A DNA stretch of 64,000 bases from JBOGOC01 sp050747525 (lineage in GTDB: Bacteria > Acidobacteriota > Polarisedimenticolia > JACPZX01 > DASXTC01): assembly GCA_050747525.1 (NCBI GenBank), contig JBOGOC010000097.1, positions 85,388 through 149,387 of the forward strand, in the 5' to 3' direction. This document shows, piece after piece, positions 25,888 through 34,748 of this stretch (position 1 is the stretch's first letter; each line of letters opens with the position of its first letter). A program made the translations under genes and the position numbers. Below the pieces are notes generated by a model that did no database searches, had not been told where the DNA came from, and worked only from the letters and a program-made list of their open reading frames with translations.

Positions 25888-25964
25888 AGGCATGCAGCCC
25901 GTAGGACGATGGCGCTGAACTGCGAGATAGCTGGTCCGGCGTGACGACGGCGGATTCGTCGGGC

Positions 25965-26069
25965 ATGTTGAAGGACCTCAACCATCCCACCTGCACGGAA
26001 CTCTCTGAAAACATGGTGCCGGGGGCGGGATTCGAACCCGCAAGAGCCTTCCGGCTCCGGAGATTTTAA
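25965..26069 (+). pseudogene. Tail of a tRNA-Leu-targeting integrase (copy e)
   Basis: The plus strand reads MLKDLNHPTCTELSENMVPG, then AGFEPARAFRLRRF, to TAA 26067. The segment LNHPT....LxExMVPG matches the tails at 12130 and 24145 although the DNA has diverged, which argues for past selection on the protein. No catalytic domain is present. Confidence 0.45.
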
Positions 26070-26070
26070 G
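26014..26070 (-). repeat. Partial tRNA-Leu 3' half, attachment-site copy e
   Basis: Starts tggtgccgggggcgggattc and ends ggagattttaag. The T stem is identical to the intact tRNA-Leu (gcggg/cccgc pairing) while the variable arm differs (agagccttccggctc, still able to pair). On the right it adjoins a family-B arm carrying the segment at 26178-26232 related to 21701-21768. The rest of 25888-26315 shows no gene. Confidence 0.75.
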
Positions 26071-26177
26071 ACATCGGACGGCCCTGGCCTGAGCGATCCC
26101 CATCGTCCTGAACGGACCCCATTCCATTACCCTTGCGACTTTCCGCACGTTCCTGATCGGGTCGAAGACCGATTAGT

Positions 26178-26232
26178 GGTCGGTCAGCCCGATGGGACCC
26201 GACAAGTTGCGTACAAGTGGGCGATCTTCCGG
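26178..26232. repeat. Element arm, family B (copy 2)
   Basis: ggtcggtcagcccgatggga and the following cccgacaagttg match 21701-21732 with few changes. On the minus strand both encode a similar peptide (here LVRNLSGPIGLTDH then stop; LVTNLSGSIALTDNE at 21701). This shows that the elements ending at copies c and e were related. Confidence 0.5.
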
Positions 26233-26315
26233 TTCCCACCTTCGGTGCTGATGGAAACCAACCGTGACGGACAGCATCGTGGACTTCGCCTTCATCGATC
26301 CACTATATTCCGCGC

Positions 26316-26699
26316 ATGAAGTTCCTGCCTCGATCGGCTTCGGCGATGGTGGCTCTTGCCGCGGTCCTTCTTCCCTGGGCGACGGGCGTTGTTGTTGTGG
26401 CGCATCTTGCCAGCGAAGGGCACCATCATGCGAAACCGATCGTCCATGACGCCGAGGGCGTCAAGCTGGTCGTGCACGGACATCGCCATGGATCGGGCAC
26501 TCCGCTGCATGAGCACACGGTCGTGATCGCGAAGCCAGCGACACTCACCGCAAAGCACTGTCTCATTCTGACCCCGGTGGGACTGCTTTCACCCGCGACC
26601 GGGTCCTCGAACCCCACCACAGGATCGTTCGCCGCGCCCGCGGACGTCGCGCACGGCCCACCTCACATACCCAAGGCCTCACTGATTCTCCGGATCTGA
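26316..26699 (+). CDS. Small exported His-rich protein
   Basis: A 127-residue protein with a signal peptide or single anchor (MVALAAVLLPWATGVVVVAH). Metal-binding-like histidine clusters follow (EGHHHAKPIVHD; VVHGHRHGSGTPLHEHTVV), then a Ser/Pro/Thr-rich tail. It lies 87 nt upstream of the heavy-metal RND efflux operon on the same strand, as small periplasmic metal-binding proteins do in copper, zinc or nickel loci. No Shine-Dalgarno is visible. A -10-like tatatt lies about 12 nt before ATG, so the message could be leaderless. Metal identity unknown. Confidence 0.6.
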   Translation: MKFLPRSASAMVALAAVLLPWATGVVVVAHLASEGHHHAKPIVHDAEGVKLVVHGHRHGSGTPLHEHTVVIAKPATLTAKHCLILTPVGLLSPATGSSNPTTGSFAAPADVAHGPPHIPKASLILRI

Positions 26700-26786
26700 T
26701 CATCCCGCTGACGTGACAGCTGTGCGCGGGGTCGCGGAGCCGTCTGTTGACGCGGCCTGTCCGACGATGGATCACGGAGGATCGTC

Positions 26787-27989
26787 ATGGATCGACCACT
26801 TATCGCGGTCGTTGTGCTGTTCTTGGTCGCATCGGCCGCTCTTGCCCAGGAAGTCACCGAGGAGAAGTTCCTCTCGGCGCTCGACGAGGGGCACGTCGGC
26901 GTCCGTTCACTCACGGACGGCATCGCCCGGGCCGAGGGGGCTCGCGTGCGAGCGGGCACGCTCGCGAACCCGCGCTTCGACTTCTGGCGCGAGGACCCCG
27001 AGGACAATCCCCGGGTGACGAACTGGGCGCTTGCCTGGACGCCGCCCTTCGACGGGCGCTACGGCCTCGGGAAGCGGGTCGCCGAAGCGGGCGTGGCCGC
27101 AGCGCGCCAGCGCTTCGAGGTGGATCGCGCCGCGCTCCGGAGGGAGTTCCGGCAGGCATTCGCGAGGTGGAGCCTCGGGCTCGAGAGCCGGGAGATTCTT
27201 CAGCAGCAGCTCAATGTCGTGACCGGCCTGGCCGAGCAGGCGCGCCATCGTGCGCGAGTTGGCGAGGAGTCGGGCCTTGCGGCGCGCCGTTTGACCCTCG
27301 CGGAGGGTGAGGTCCGCATGGCGCTCGGCAGCGCCGACGCCGAATATGTCCGGGCCGCCGCGACAGCGAGGGCCCTGCGACAGGACCTTCCGGCGGAGAC
27401 ATGGCCCGCGCCGGCGGCGCTTCCCGTCCCTCCGGCGGCGCTCGACCCTGGCGGCGCGTCGCTGGTGAGCGCCCTCGAGCAGGAAAAAGTTCAGGCCGAG
27501 TACGAAGCTCGCAGGCTCGGCCGATTTGTCGCCTTCCCCACGATCGTGCTCGGCTGGCAAACGATCGATGACCGCAACGCCAGCGACGGAGGGCCGATCC
27601 TCGCGGCCGGTTGGCCCGTCCCGCTTTTCGACCGTGACCAGGGATCCCGACTTGAAGCGGAACGACTGAAGGACATCGCGGCGGACCGCCTGAGCTTCGC
27701 GCAGGCGCGGGTCGCGGCGGAGGTCGAAGGTGGTCTCGATGCCTACCGGACGCTCCTCGCCGCGGCTCGCGACGCCCGCGAGGTCGCCGATGGCGCCGAC
27801 CAGGTCATCGAGGCCGCAACAGCGGCATTCCGCGCGGGGGAATCTGGTCTGACCGATCTGCTTGACACCCTGCGCTCGGCGTTTGCCGCGCGTCTGCGGG
27901 CCATCGATGCACGAGGGCAGGCCCTGGAAGCGCACCGCGAGCTGGAGGCCGTGCTGGGACGACCGCTGACGGAGGGTCAAGGCCGATGA
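26787..27989 (+). CDS. TolC-family outer-membrane channel of an RND efflux system
   Basis: A 400-residue protein with a signal peptide (LIAVVVLFLVASAALAQ) and the two long helical-hairpin repeats of outer-membrane efflux proteins: GIARAEGARVRAGTLANPRF, AEAGVAAARQRFEVDRAALR; second repeat ERLKDIAADRLSFAQARVAA and AFRAGESGLTDLLDTLRSAF. It is shorter than typical CzcC/CusC (about 420-460). ggaggatcgtc precedes ATG 26787. First gene of a three-gene operon; the adaptor gene overlaps its stop. Confidence 0.85.
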   Translation: MDRPLIAVVVLFLVASAALAQEVTEEKFLSALDEGHVGVRSLTDGIARAEGARVRAGTLANPRFDFWREDPEDNPRVTNWALAWTPPFDGRYGLGKRVAEAGVAAARQRFEVDRAALRREFRQAFARWSLGLESREILQQQLNVVTGLAEQARHRARVGEESGLAARRLTLAEGEVRMALGSADAEYVRAAATARALRQDLPAETWPAPAALPVPPAALDPGGASLVSALEQEKVQAEYEARRLGRFVAFPTIVLGWQTIDDRNASDGGPILAAGWPVPLFDRDQGSRLEAERLKDIAADRLSFAQARVAAEVEGGLDAYRTLLAAARDAREVADGADQVIEAATAAFRAGESGLTDLLDTLRSAFAARLRAIDARGQALEAHRELEAVLGRPLTEGQGR

Positions 27990-29518
27990 TGCGCGCACGG
28001 CTGCTCGTCACGACGTTCGTCCTGCTGGGCGCCCTCGGGTGCGTTCAGGAGAAGTCCCCAGACAAGCTTGCTTCGGAGCCCGTCGATAGCTGGGCAGTCA
28101 CAGCATGGGGAGAACGCTACGAGGTGTTTGCCGAGTGCGGCCCGCTGATCGCCGGAACGTCCGCCACCTGCAACGCGCACGTCACCGTCCTGCAGGGCTT
28201 CACCCCGCTGACGGCAGGCTCGGTGAGCGTGGTTCTCGGAGGTTCGGGCTCTGACCTGGTGTTCCGGCAGGATCACCCGAAGCGAGACGGGATCTACCCC
28301 GCCGAGGTCCGCCCGCCGTTGGAAGGGACCTTTGATCTGAGTTTTCAGGTGGATGGTCCCGCGGGTCGAGAGGAGATCGCCGCGGGTCGCGTGAGTGTCG
28401 GCAGCGCAGAGTCGCCCGGTGGGACGCTCGCGGCCCAGGAAGCCGCTCCCGATGCCATTTCATTCCTCAAGGAACAGCAATGGCGAACGGCCTTCGCGAC
28501 GGCTCAGGTCTCGGAGGGCACGCTCAATGAGAGCGTCGCCGGCCCGGGGCGCGTGACCCCACCGGCGGGAGGGGAGGTGACTCTGACGGCAACCTTCGAT
28601 GCAACCGTGGCTCCGGAGCCGTGGCCGTATGCCGGCCTCGATGTGGAGAAGCGGAAAGTCCTGTTCCGGCTCCTGCCCAGGGTAGGGGAACGCAGTCTTC
28701 CGGAGTTGCGAGCTGAGGCGACGTCGCTGGCAGCCGACGTCGAAGCCGCGAAGCGCCGGGTGGAACGGCTCACCGAACTGCTCCGAGTCGAGGCGACGAG
28801 CGCGGCAGAGCTCGAGCGCGCCCAGGCCACCCTCGCGGGCCTCGAAGCCCGCCTGCAGTCGGCTCGACAGGGGATGGGTGCGGCAGGTGATCCGGGCGGC
28901 TCTTCAGCCGGCACCGCCATCGCGGTCACGGCCCCGTGGTCGGGCCGCGTAGCCGAGGTATCCGTATCGCCCGGCCAGACCGTGACCGCGGGCACCCCCC
29001 TGGCGCGAGTGGTGAAGCTGCGACCGCTCTGGATCGTCCTCTCCCTGCGTCCGGTGGATGCGGCGCGCGTCCAAGGCAGCCCGTCAGGGTTGTTGCTTCG
29101 CCGTCCCGGGTCGACCGAAGTCATGAACGTCGGAGCGGAGGAGGTGCGCATCGTCTCACAGTCGCCGGAGGTGGATCCGCAGACGGCCTCCATCAGCCTC
29201 ATCCTCGAAGTCAACCGCAGCGCTTCGGACCTGGCGATTGGAAGCGGAGTCGAGGCGGAACTGCTCCTCGAGGGGGAGAGGGAGGGGATCGTCATCCCGG
29301 TCTCCGCCTTGATCGACGATTCGGGCGTGAGCGTCGCCTACGTGCAGATCGAAGGGGAGAGCTTCGCCCGCAGGGAGGTGCGCGTCCTCGTACGGCAGGG
29401 CGAACGGGCTCTCGTCGATGGTCTCGGGGTGGGTGAACGGCTCGTCACCGTGGGTGGCGGCGCCATACGGCGCAGCTCTCTTCTCTCCTCGGGTGCCCCC
29501 GAGGGGCACGTCCACTGA
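27986..29518 (+). CDS. RND efflux periplasmic adaptor (CusB/CzcB type)
   Basis: A 510-residue membrane-fusion protein with a lipobox-like signal (FVLLGALGC). An N-terminal domain (about residues 40-150) has an immunoglobulin-like strand pattern as in CzcB-type adaptors. A helical hairpin follows (ATSLAADVEAAKRRVERLTE, LLRVEATSAAELERAQATLA), then the lipoyl/beta-barrel part (APWSGRVAEVSVSPGQTVTA, GTPLARVVKLRPLWIVLSL) and a C-terminal VIPVSALIDDSGVSVAYVQ. It starts within the stop of the outer-membrane gene (ATGATG) and links it to the RND pump encoded next. Confidence 0.85.
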   Translation: MMRARLLVTTFVLLGALGCVQEKSPDKLASEPVDSWAVTAWGERYEVFAECGPLIAGTSATCNAHVTVLQGFTPLTAGSVSVVLGGSGSDLVFRQDHPKRDGIYPAEVRPPLEGTFDLSFQVDGPAGREEIAAGRVSVGSAESPGGTLAAQEAAPDAISFLKEQQWRTAFATAQVSEGTLNESVAGPGRVTPPAGGEVTLTATFDATVAPEPWPYAGLDVEKRKVLFRLLPRVGERSLPELRAEATSLAADVEAAKRRVERLTELLRVEATSAAELERAQATLAGLEARLQSARQGMGAAGDPGGSSAGTAIAVTAPWSGRVAEVSVSPGQTVTAGTPLARVVKLRPLWIVLSLRPVDAARVQGSPSGLLLRRPGSTEVMNVGAEEVRIVSQSPEVDPQTASISLILEVNRSASDLAIGSGVEAELLLEGEREGIVIPVSALIDDSGVSVAYVQIEGESFARREVRVLVRQGERALVDGLGVGERLVTVGGGAIRRSSLLSSGAPEGHVH

Positions 29519-29525
29519 GCCGGCC

Positions 29526-32500
29526 ATGCTGAACGCAATCATCCAGGGCTCGTTGCGCCATCGCTGGGCGGTCCTCGTGACCGCCGCGGCGTTCATGGTG
29601 GCCGGGACGCTGATCGCGTTGCGGCTGCCCGTGGAGGTCTTCCCGGATCTCTCGGCGCCGACCGTCACGGTCATCACCGAGGCCAAGGGCCTGGCCCCCG
29701 AGGAAGTCGAGCTGCTGGTGACCTTCCCGGTCGAGTCGGCCCTGAACGGGGCTTCCGGCGTGCGCCGCATCCGGTCGGTGTCGGGGCCCGGCATCGCCGT
29801 GGTGTGGGTCGAGTTCGAGTGGGGCGAGGAGATCTATCGCGCGCGCCAGGTGGTGGCCGAGCGCCTCCAGGTGGTGGTCTTGCCGGCGGGTGTCGAGCGC
29901 CCGACTCTCGGGCCGATCAGCTCGATCATGGGCGAGATCACCTTCATCGCGCTGACGTCGGATCGTGTGCCGCCGATGGAGCTGCGACGGCTGTCCGAGA
30001 CGGTGGTTCGCCGCAGCCTCCTGGCGCTGCCGGGGATTTCCCAGGTGGTCCCGATCGGCGGAGAAGTCCGCGAGTATCTCGTCGAGCTCGACCCGGCGGC
30101 CAGCGCCCAGGCGAGCCTGTCCGTCCAGGAGGTCGTTGACGCCCTGCAGAAATCGAGTGCCGCTCCGGCGGCAGGCTTCCACGTCGACGGCGGGGAAGAG
30201 TATCTCGTCCGAGGCCTCGGCCGCGCCCATTCCGCGGATGACCTCGCCGCCACAGTGCTGCGCGAGCGCAACGGCATTCCTCTGCGTCTGGGACAGGTCG
30301 CCGCCGTCCGCGAGGCACCCGAGCCGGCCCGAGGAACCGCCTCCTACCGCGCGCATCCGGCCGTCATTCTCAGCATCCAGAAGCAGCCGGGCGCCAACAC
30401 GCTGGAGCTCACAAGCCGGATGGACCGTGTCCTCGTCGATCTGCAGGGGACCCTTCCGCCGGGCGTCGTCATCGAAAAGGAGAACTTCAGGCAGGCCGAC
30501 TTCATCGAGATCGCGATCCACAACGTCTCGGTCGCGCTGCGCGACGGCGCCGTGCTGGTGCTGATCGTGCTGTTCCTGTTTCTCGGCAACCTCCGGACGA
30601 CGCTCATCTCGGCGGTCGCCATTCCGATCTCGCTCGTGGCGGGCGTCATCGTGATATCGCTGTTCGGGGGCACCTTGAACACCATGACGCTGGGCGGCTT
30701 CACGATCGCCATCGGCGCCCTCGTAGACGACGCGATCATTGACGTGGAGAACGTGCTGCGGCGCCTGCGGGAGAATCGGCGGAAGCCGGAGGCCGAACGG
30801 CGGCCAGGGCCCGAAGTCGTGTTCCGCGCCTCCTCGGAAGTTCGCGGCGCGATTCTGTTCGCCACGCTTGTCATAGCGCTCGTGTTCGTCCCGCTTCTCT
30901 CCCTGCCCGGTCTCGAAGGGCGCCTGCTGCGCCCTCTCGGGACCGCCTACCTTGCCTCGCTCGCCGGCTCGATCATCGTCGCCCTCACAGTCACCCCCGT
31001 CCTCTGTCTGTTGCTCCTGCAGCGCAGCTCCCTGCTCGAGTCGCAGGAGCCCTGGCTCCTGCGGCAATGCAAGAGCGCCTACGACCGCACGCTGGTTGTG
31101 TGTCTCGATCGGACCGCTCTTGTCATCGGGGGCGCGGCGGTCTTCCTTCTGGCCGCACTCGCGACCGTGCCTTTCCTCGGCCATTCGTTCCTGCCGCCCT
31201 TCAACGAAGGCAGTCTGACGATCGCTCTCGTGAGCCCGCTCGGCACGCCCCTGGCCGATGGGGATGCGCTTGGCCGGGACGTGGAGAAAACGCTTCTCGC
31301 GTTTCCCGAGGTGGTCTCCACGAGCCGGCGGACGGGGCGCGCCGAGAAGGACGAACACGTCCAGGGCGTAAACGCCTCCGAGATGGAGGTCGTGCTCCGG
31401 CCCGGGCGGCCGAAGGCCGAGCTGCTGGCCGAGATGCGCAAGACGGTCGCGACTATTCCGGGCGTGAACGTGAGTTTCGGCCAGCCGATCAGCCATCGGA
31501 TCGACCACATGATCTCCGGCAGCAAGACAAACCTCGCGATAAAAATATTCGGCCCCGAGCTTGCCCAGCTGCGCGGCCTGTCCTCAAGTGCAGAGCGAGT
31601 GCTTCGTGAGGTTCCGGGACTCGTAGACCTGTCCAACCAGGAACAGGCGTCGGTCCCGCAGATCCTCATCGACTTCGATCGTCAGGCCATGGCGCGTCAG
31701 GGCCTGACCCCCGCCGACCTGGCACAGTCCGTCGAGGCACTCTTCCAGGGAACGCTAGCCGGCGAGATGGTGGAGGGAGGCCTCACCTCCCGGATCGTCG
31801 TGCGCTACCCCGAGAGGCTGCGATCCCGGCGGGATCAGATGGCGGCCCTCCCCGTGACGACACCGGATGGTGGTCTGATTCGCCTCGGCGATGTGGCGCG
31901 CGTCCGGTTCGACCTGGGTCCGGGCCTCATCCGGCGCGAGAGCGTGCAGCGCGTCGCCATGTTGACGGCCAACGTCACCGGCAGCGACCTCACGGGTGTC
32001 GTGGAGCGGGCGCGCGCGGCGCTGGCTGCGAAGCTCGCTCTGCCCGAAGGCTACCGGATAGTGTTCGGAGGGCAGTTCGAGGAAGCGGCGCGCAGCGTGC
32101 AGAACCTCGGCTTCCTGTCGGGTGGGCTCCTGCTGGCCATGTACGGCCTGCTCTTCCTGGCGTTCCGCAGTCACCGCCACACGATGATTGTCCTGGTGAA
32201 CTTGCCTCTTGCGCTCATCGGCGGGTTGGCGGCCGTGGCTCTGGGCGGCCAGGGTCTGAGCGTCGCCTCGCTCGTGGGCTTCATCACCCTCTTCGGGATC
32301 GCCACGCGCAACGGTGTGCTGCTCGCCAGTCACTACGGGCACTTGATGCGCGACGAAGGTCTGGCTCTCAGAGAAGCGGTTGTCCGCGGATCACGAGAGC
32401 GGCTCGCGCCGGTGCTGATGACCGCGCTGACGGCGGGGCTTGCGCTGATCCCCCTCGTGCTTGCCGGAGACAAACCTGGCAATGAGATCCAGAGCCCGAT

Positions 32501-32633
32501 GGCCGAGGTGATCCTCGGGGGACTTCTCAGCTCGACATTTCTCAACCTCGTCGTGGTGCCGGTGCTCTTCTGCCGTTGGGGGGAGTCGCGGGCGTTGAAG
32601 CCAGGTGTTCGGCCTCCGCAGCCTGAGATCTGA
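29526..32633 (+). CDS. Heavy-metal (HME) RND efflux pump
   Basis: A 1,035-residue inner-membrane proton/metal antiporter of the CzcA/CusA family. Twelve helices and two large periplasmic loops are evident. Family blocks include RLPVEVFPDLSAPTVTVITE (N-terminus), SVSGPGIAVVWVEFEWGEEI, and the helix-4 acidic signature GALVDDAIIDVENVLRRLRE that carries the proton relay. At the C-terminus are TLFGIATRNGVLLASHYGHL and GLALIPLVLAGDKPGNEIQS. The periplasmic signature FNEGSLTIALVSPLGTPLAD is typical of metal pumps. ATG 29526 fits 7 nt after the adaptor stop; 29418 in the same frame would overlap it. Substrate (Cu/Ag, Zn/Co/Cd or Ni) cannot be settled by eye. Confidence 0.9.
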   Translation: MLNAIIQGSLRHRWAVLVTAAAFMVAGTLIALRLPVEVFPDLSAPTVTVITEAKGLAPEEVELLVTFPVESALNGASGVRRIRSVSGPGIAVVWVEFEWGEEIYRARQVVAERLQVVVLPAGVERPTLGPISSIMGEITFIALTSDRVPPMELRRLSETVVRRSLLALPGISQVVPIGGEVREYLVELDPAASAQASLSVQEVVDALQKSSAAPAAGFHVDGGEEYLVRGLGRAHSADDLAATVLRERNGIPLRLGQVAAVREAPEPARGTASYRAHPAVILSIQKQPGANTLELTSRMDRVLVDLQGTLPPGVVIEKENFRQADFIEIAIHNVSVALRDGAVLVLIVLFLFLGNLRTTLISAVAIPISLVAGVIVISLFGGTLNTMTLGGFTIAIGALVDDAIIDVENVLRRLRENRRKPEAERRPGPEVVFRASSEVRGAILFATLVIALVFVPLLSLPGLEGRLLRPLGTAYLASLAGSIIVALTVTPVLCLLLLQRSSLLESQEPWLLRQCKSAYDRTLVVCLDRTALVIGGAAVFLLAALATVPFLGHSFLPPFNEGSLTIALVSPLGTPLADGDALGRDVEKTLLAFPEVVSTSRRTGRAEKDEHVQGVNASEMEVVLRPGRPKAELLAEMRKTVATIPGVNVSFGQPISHRIDHMISGSKTNLAIKIFGPELAQLRGLSSSAERVLREVPGLVDLSNQEQASVPQILIDFDRQAMARQGLTPADLAQSVEALFQGTLAGEMVEGGLTSRIVVRYPERLRSRRDQMAALPVTTPDGGLIRLGDVARVRFDLGPGLIRRESVQRVAMLTANVTGSDLTGVVERARAALAAKLALPEGYRIVFGGQFEEAARSVQNLGFLSGGLLLAMYGLLFLAFRSHRHTMIVLVNLPLALIGGLAAVALGGQGLSVASLVGFITLFGIATRNGVLLASHYGHLMRDEGLALREAVVRGSRERLAPVLMTALTAGLALIPLVLAGDKPGNEIQSPMAEVILGGLLSSTFLNLVVVPVLFCRWGESRALKPGVRPPQPEI

Positions 32634-32721
32634 AACAGCTCCACTCATGATAACTTCGTTGCCATCGAGTTTGACGTGACACCCCCCGGTGCGAGGCCGC
32701 GTTCTCCAGAAGAGGGAGTCC

Positions 32722-33471
32722 ATGAAACGACGTGATGCATTTGGCGTGATCACGATGGGGGCCATGGGCGTCGCGGTGTCGTTAGAAGGAGTTGCCATGG
32801 CACAACAACCGACAAGCCCCCCTCCAGGTTCCGCGTCGCCGGCGTCGACCGGCGTGATCCCCGGGCAGCACGCGGTGAAGCCACTTCCATTCGTGGCCAA
32901 GAACCTTCGCGGGCTGTCAGAGAGACTGATCGTTTCGCACCACGACAACAACTACGCCGGTGCGGTGAAGAACCTCAACAAGGTCGAAGAAGAGCTGTCG
33001 AGGGTCACCGCGGACACGCCCGGATTCATCGTCGGCGGTCTCAAGGAACGGGAACTGACTTTCACCAATTCGATGATCCTGCACGAGCTGTACTTCGGCA
33101 ATCTAGGCGGCGACGGCCGGGCCGTGGGATCGATCCTGAAGGATCTGGCCAGCGCGAACGGATCCTTCGCGCGCTGGGAAGAAATGTTCCGGGCCACCGG
33201 AATGAGTCTTTCCGGAGGCAGCGGCTGGACCATACTCGACTTCAATCTCCACACCGGAGACCTGCGCACCTACTGGTCCGGCAATCATAGCCAGGCTCTC
33301 GCCTCGGGATGTCCGTTGCTCGTCATGGATATGTACGAGCACGCCTACCAGATGGATTACGGAGCCGCGGCGGCAAAATACGTCGACGCGTTTTTCGAGA
33401 ACATCCAATGGGATGAGGTGAACCGGAGACTGGAGCGCGCGCAGAAAGCCGCCGCAGTGCTCCGCGCCTGA
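32722..33471 (+). CDS. Exported Fe/Mn superoxide dismutase
   Basis: A 249-residue SOD with a Tat-like signal (MKRRDAFGVITMGAMG ... AMAQ). The four metal ligands can be placed: His in VSHHDNNYAGAV, His in TNSMILHELYFGNLGG, and Asp and His in VMDMYEHAYQMDYG. The catalytic-site GSGWTILDFNLHTG block is present. The fold end (FFENIQWDEVNRRLERA) is intact, so full activity is expected. Export by Tat would deliver a folded metalloenzyme to the periplasm, where it removes superoxide. Fe versus Mn preference is not clear. ATG 32722 after gagggagtcc is preferred over 32689. Flanked by the RND operon and the metal-transport genes. Confidence 0.88.
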   Translation: MKRRDAFGVITMGAMGVAVSLEGVAMAQQPTSPPPGSASPASTGVIPGQHAVKPLPFVAKNLRGLSERLIVSHHDNNYAGAVKNLNKVEEELSRVTADTPGFIVGGLKERELTFTNSMILHELYFGNLGGDGRAVGSILKDLASANGSFARWEEMFRATGMSLSGGSGWTILDFNLHTGDLRTYWSGNHSQALASGCPLLVMDMYEHAYQMDYGAAAAKYVDAFFENIQWDEVNRRLERAQKAAAVLRA

Positions 33472-33497
33472 CAGGCTTCGCGGCGGGGAGGTTAGTC

Positions 33498-33659
33498 ATG
33501 AAGTGGGTCACGCGCGAGGGTGCAAAGACGGACCGCGTGGCCTGTCCGTGGCTCATCACCCGGTTTATCGACGCGGACCATGTGCTCTCCGCTGAGCTGC
33601 GGCTCCAGTTCCCGCTGTACGACGCCCTCTATGCCTACTGTCGTGACGATTCACCCTGA
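33498..33659 (+). pseudogene. chrB: Internally deleted ChrB (chromate resistance) fragment
   Basis: A 53-codon frame. It starts with MKWVTREGAKTDRVACPWLI then TRFIDAD, the beginning of the ChrB C-terminal domain. It jumps straight to LRLQFPLYDALYAYCRDD, the end of the same domain. About 90 residues between are missing, and the frame is kept across the join. ChrB proteins accompany ChrA chromate exporters; no chrA is present. The remnant lies between the SOD gene and the EamA transporter and shows that the metal-resistance block has lost genes. Confidence 0.65.
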
Positions 33660-33674
33660 GGAACAAACGAGGAC

Positions 33675-34712
33675 ATGAGCCACGCAGGCCTCCGCCCCAC
33701 CCTCCTGGTGCTGGTCGCGGCTGCCCTGTTCGGCTCAGCCACTCCACTGGCGAAGGCGCTTCTCGAGTCGCTGGGTCCGTTCCCGCTCGCCGGATTGCTC
33801 TATTTCGGCGCCGCTGCGGCCGTCTGGCCCACCGTTGTGCGAGACGGGCTGCCTGACCGGCGGCACCTCTCGCGCAATGCCCTGCGCCTGACCGGCATCC
33901 TGCTGTTCGGCGGAGTGCTGGCGCCCGTGCTGCTCCTCTGGGGTCTCACGCTCGCCGCCGCGGCCTCCGTCGCCCTGTGGCTCACGCTGGAGACGCTGAT
34001 CACCGTTCTGCTGGCATGGTTCTTCTTCAACGAACACATCCATCGGCGCGTGTGGCTCAGCGTCCTGTTGATCCTCGCGGCAAGCGTGCTGCTCGTCTGG
34101 CCGGCGGGATTCGACGCCGGGCAGGCTGCGCTCCTGGTTGCCCTCGCGTGTTGCTGCTGGGGTCTGGACAATAACCTGACCGCGCTCATCGACGGGCTGA
34201 CACCGGCCCAGACGACCCTGGTCAAGGGCCTGGCCGCCGGCACGATCAACCTCTTCCTGGGCAGCCTCACAGGCCTGGGGCGACCGCGCGGGCATATCGT
34301 TGCTGCAGCCCTCGTTCTCGGGGCTTTGTGCTACGGCCTGTCGCTGGTCCTTTACATCGGCGGGGCGCAACAGCTCGGCTCGGCGAGGGTTCAGCTCATC
34401 TTCTCGACGGCCCCCTTCTGGGGTGTCATGCTGGCCTGGACTGTGTTCTCCGAGCCCGTTCTCCCGGCACAGATCGCGGCCGGAGCCATGATGCTCGCTG
34501 CCCTATGGCTCCTGCACGGCGAACGTCACGATCACGAGCATGCGCACGAGGCCGTCCGGCACGTTCACTGGCACCGCCACGACGATGGTCACCACGGCCA
34601 CACCCACGAGGGTGTCACGCCGTCGAAGGGTCATATCCACGAGCACATCCACGATCCGGCAACCCATTCACACCCGCATCGGCCGGACATTCAGCATCGC
34701 CACGAGCACTGA
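33675..34712 (+). CDS. EamA/DMT transporter with His-rich metal-binding tail
   Basis: A 345-residue inner-membrane protein with ten helices in two EamA repeats (GLRPTLLVLVAAALFGSATP; second half LLVALACCCWGLDNNLTALI). The C-terminal 65 residues hold more than 25 histidines in short clusters (HDHEHAHEAVRHVHWHRHDD, HIHEHIHD). EamA proteins export or import small metabolites; the His tail, as in ZIP and cation-diffusion-facilitator proteins, suggests a divalent metal cargo or sensing (inference). It starts 15 nt after the chrB remnant and is followed after 36 nt by a secreted lectin-fold gene. Confidence 0.75.
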   Translation: MSHAGLRPTLLVLVAAALFGSATPLAKALLESLGPFPLAGLLYFGAAAAVWPTVVRDGLPDRRHLSRNALRLTGILLFGGVLAPVLLLWGLTLAAAASVALWLTLETLITVLLAWFFFNEHIHRRVWLSVLLILAASVLLVWPAGFDAGQAALLVALACCCWGLDNNLTALIDGLTPAQTTLVKGLAAGTINLFLGSLTGLGRPRGHIVAAALVLGALCYGLSLVLYIGGAQQLGSARVQLIFSTAPFWGVMLAWTVFSEPVLPAQIAAGAMMLAALWLLHGERHDHEHAHEAVRHVHWHRHDDGHHGHTHEGVTPSKGHIHEHIHDPATHSHPHRPDIQHRHEH

Positions 34713-34748
34713 TGTGAATGCTATCGGAGGAAGAAAGGAGCGTAACCG

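Noticed and set aside
12197..26070. Five tRNA-like segments as functional tRNA genes
   Set aside because: Each lacks the acceptor 5' strand, D arm and 5' anticodon stem. They begin at the anticodon loop and so cannot fold as tRNA.
29445..31508. A 687-codon minus-strand frame across the RND pump
   Set aside because: Antisense shadow of a clearly recognisable gene, with biased composition.
33657..33659. TGA ending the chrB remnant as selenocysteine
   Set aside because: The codon comes after the natural domain end (YDALYAYCR), and the following frame is not conserved.
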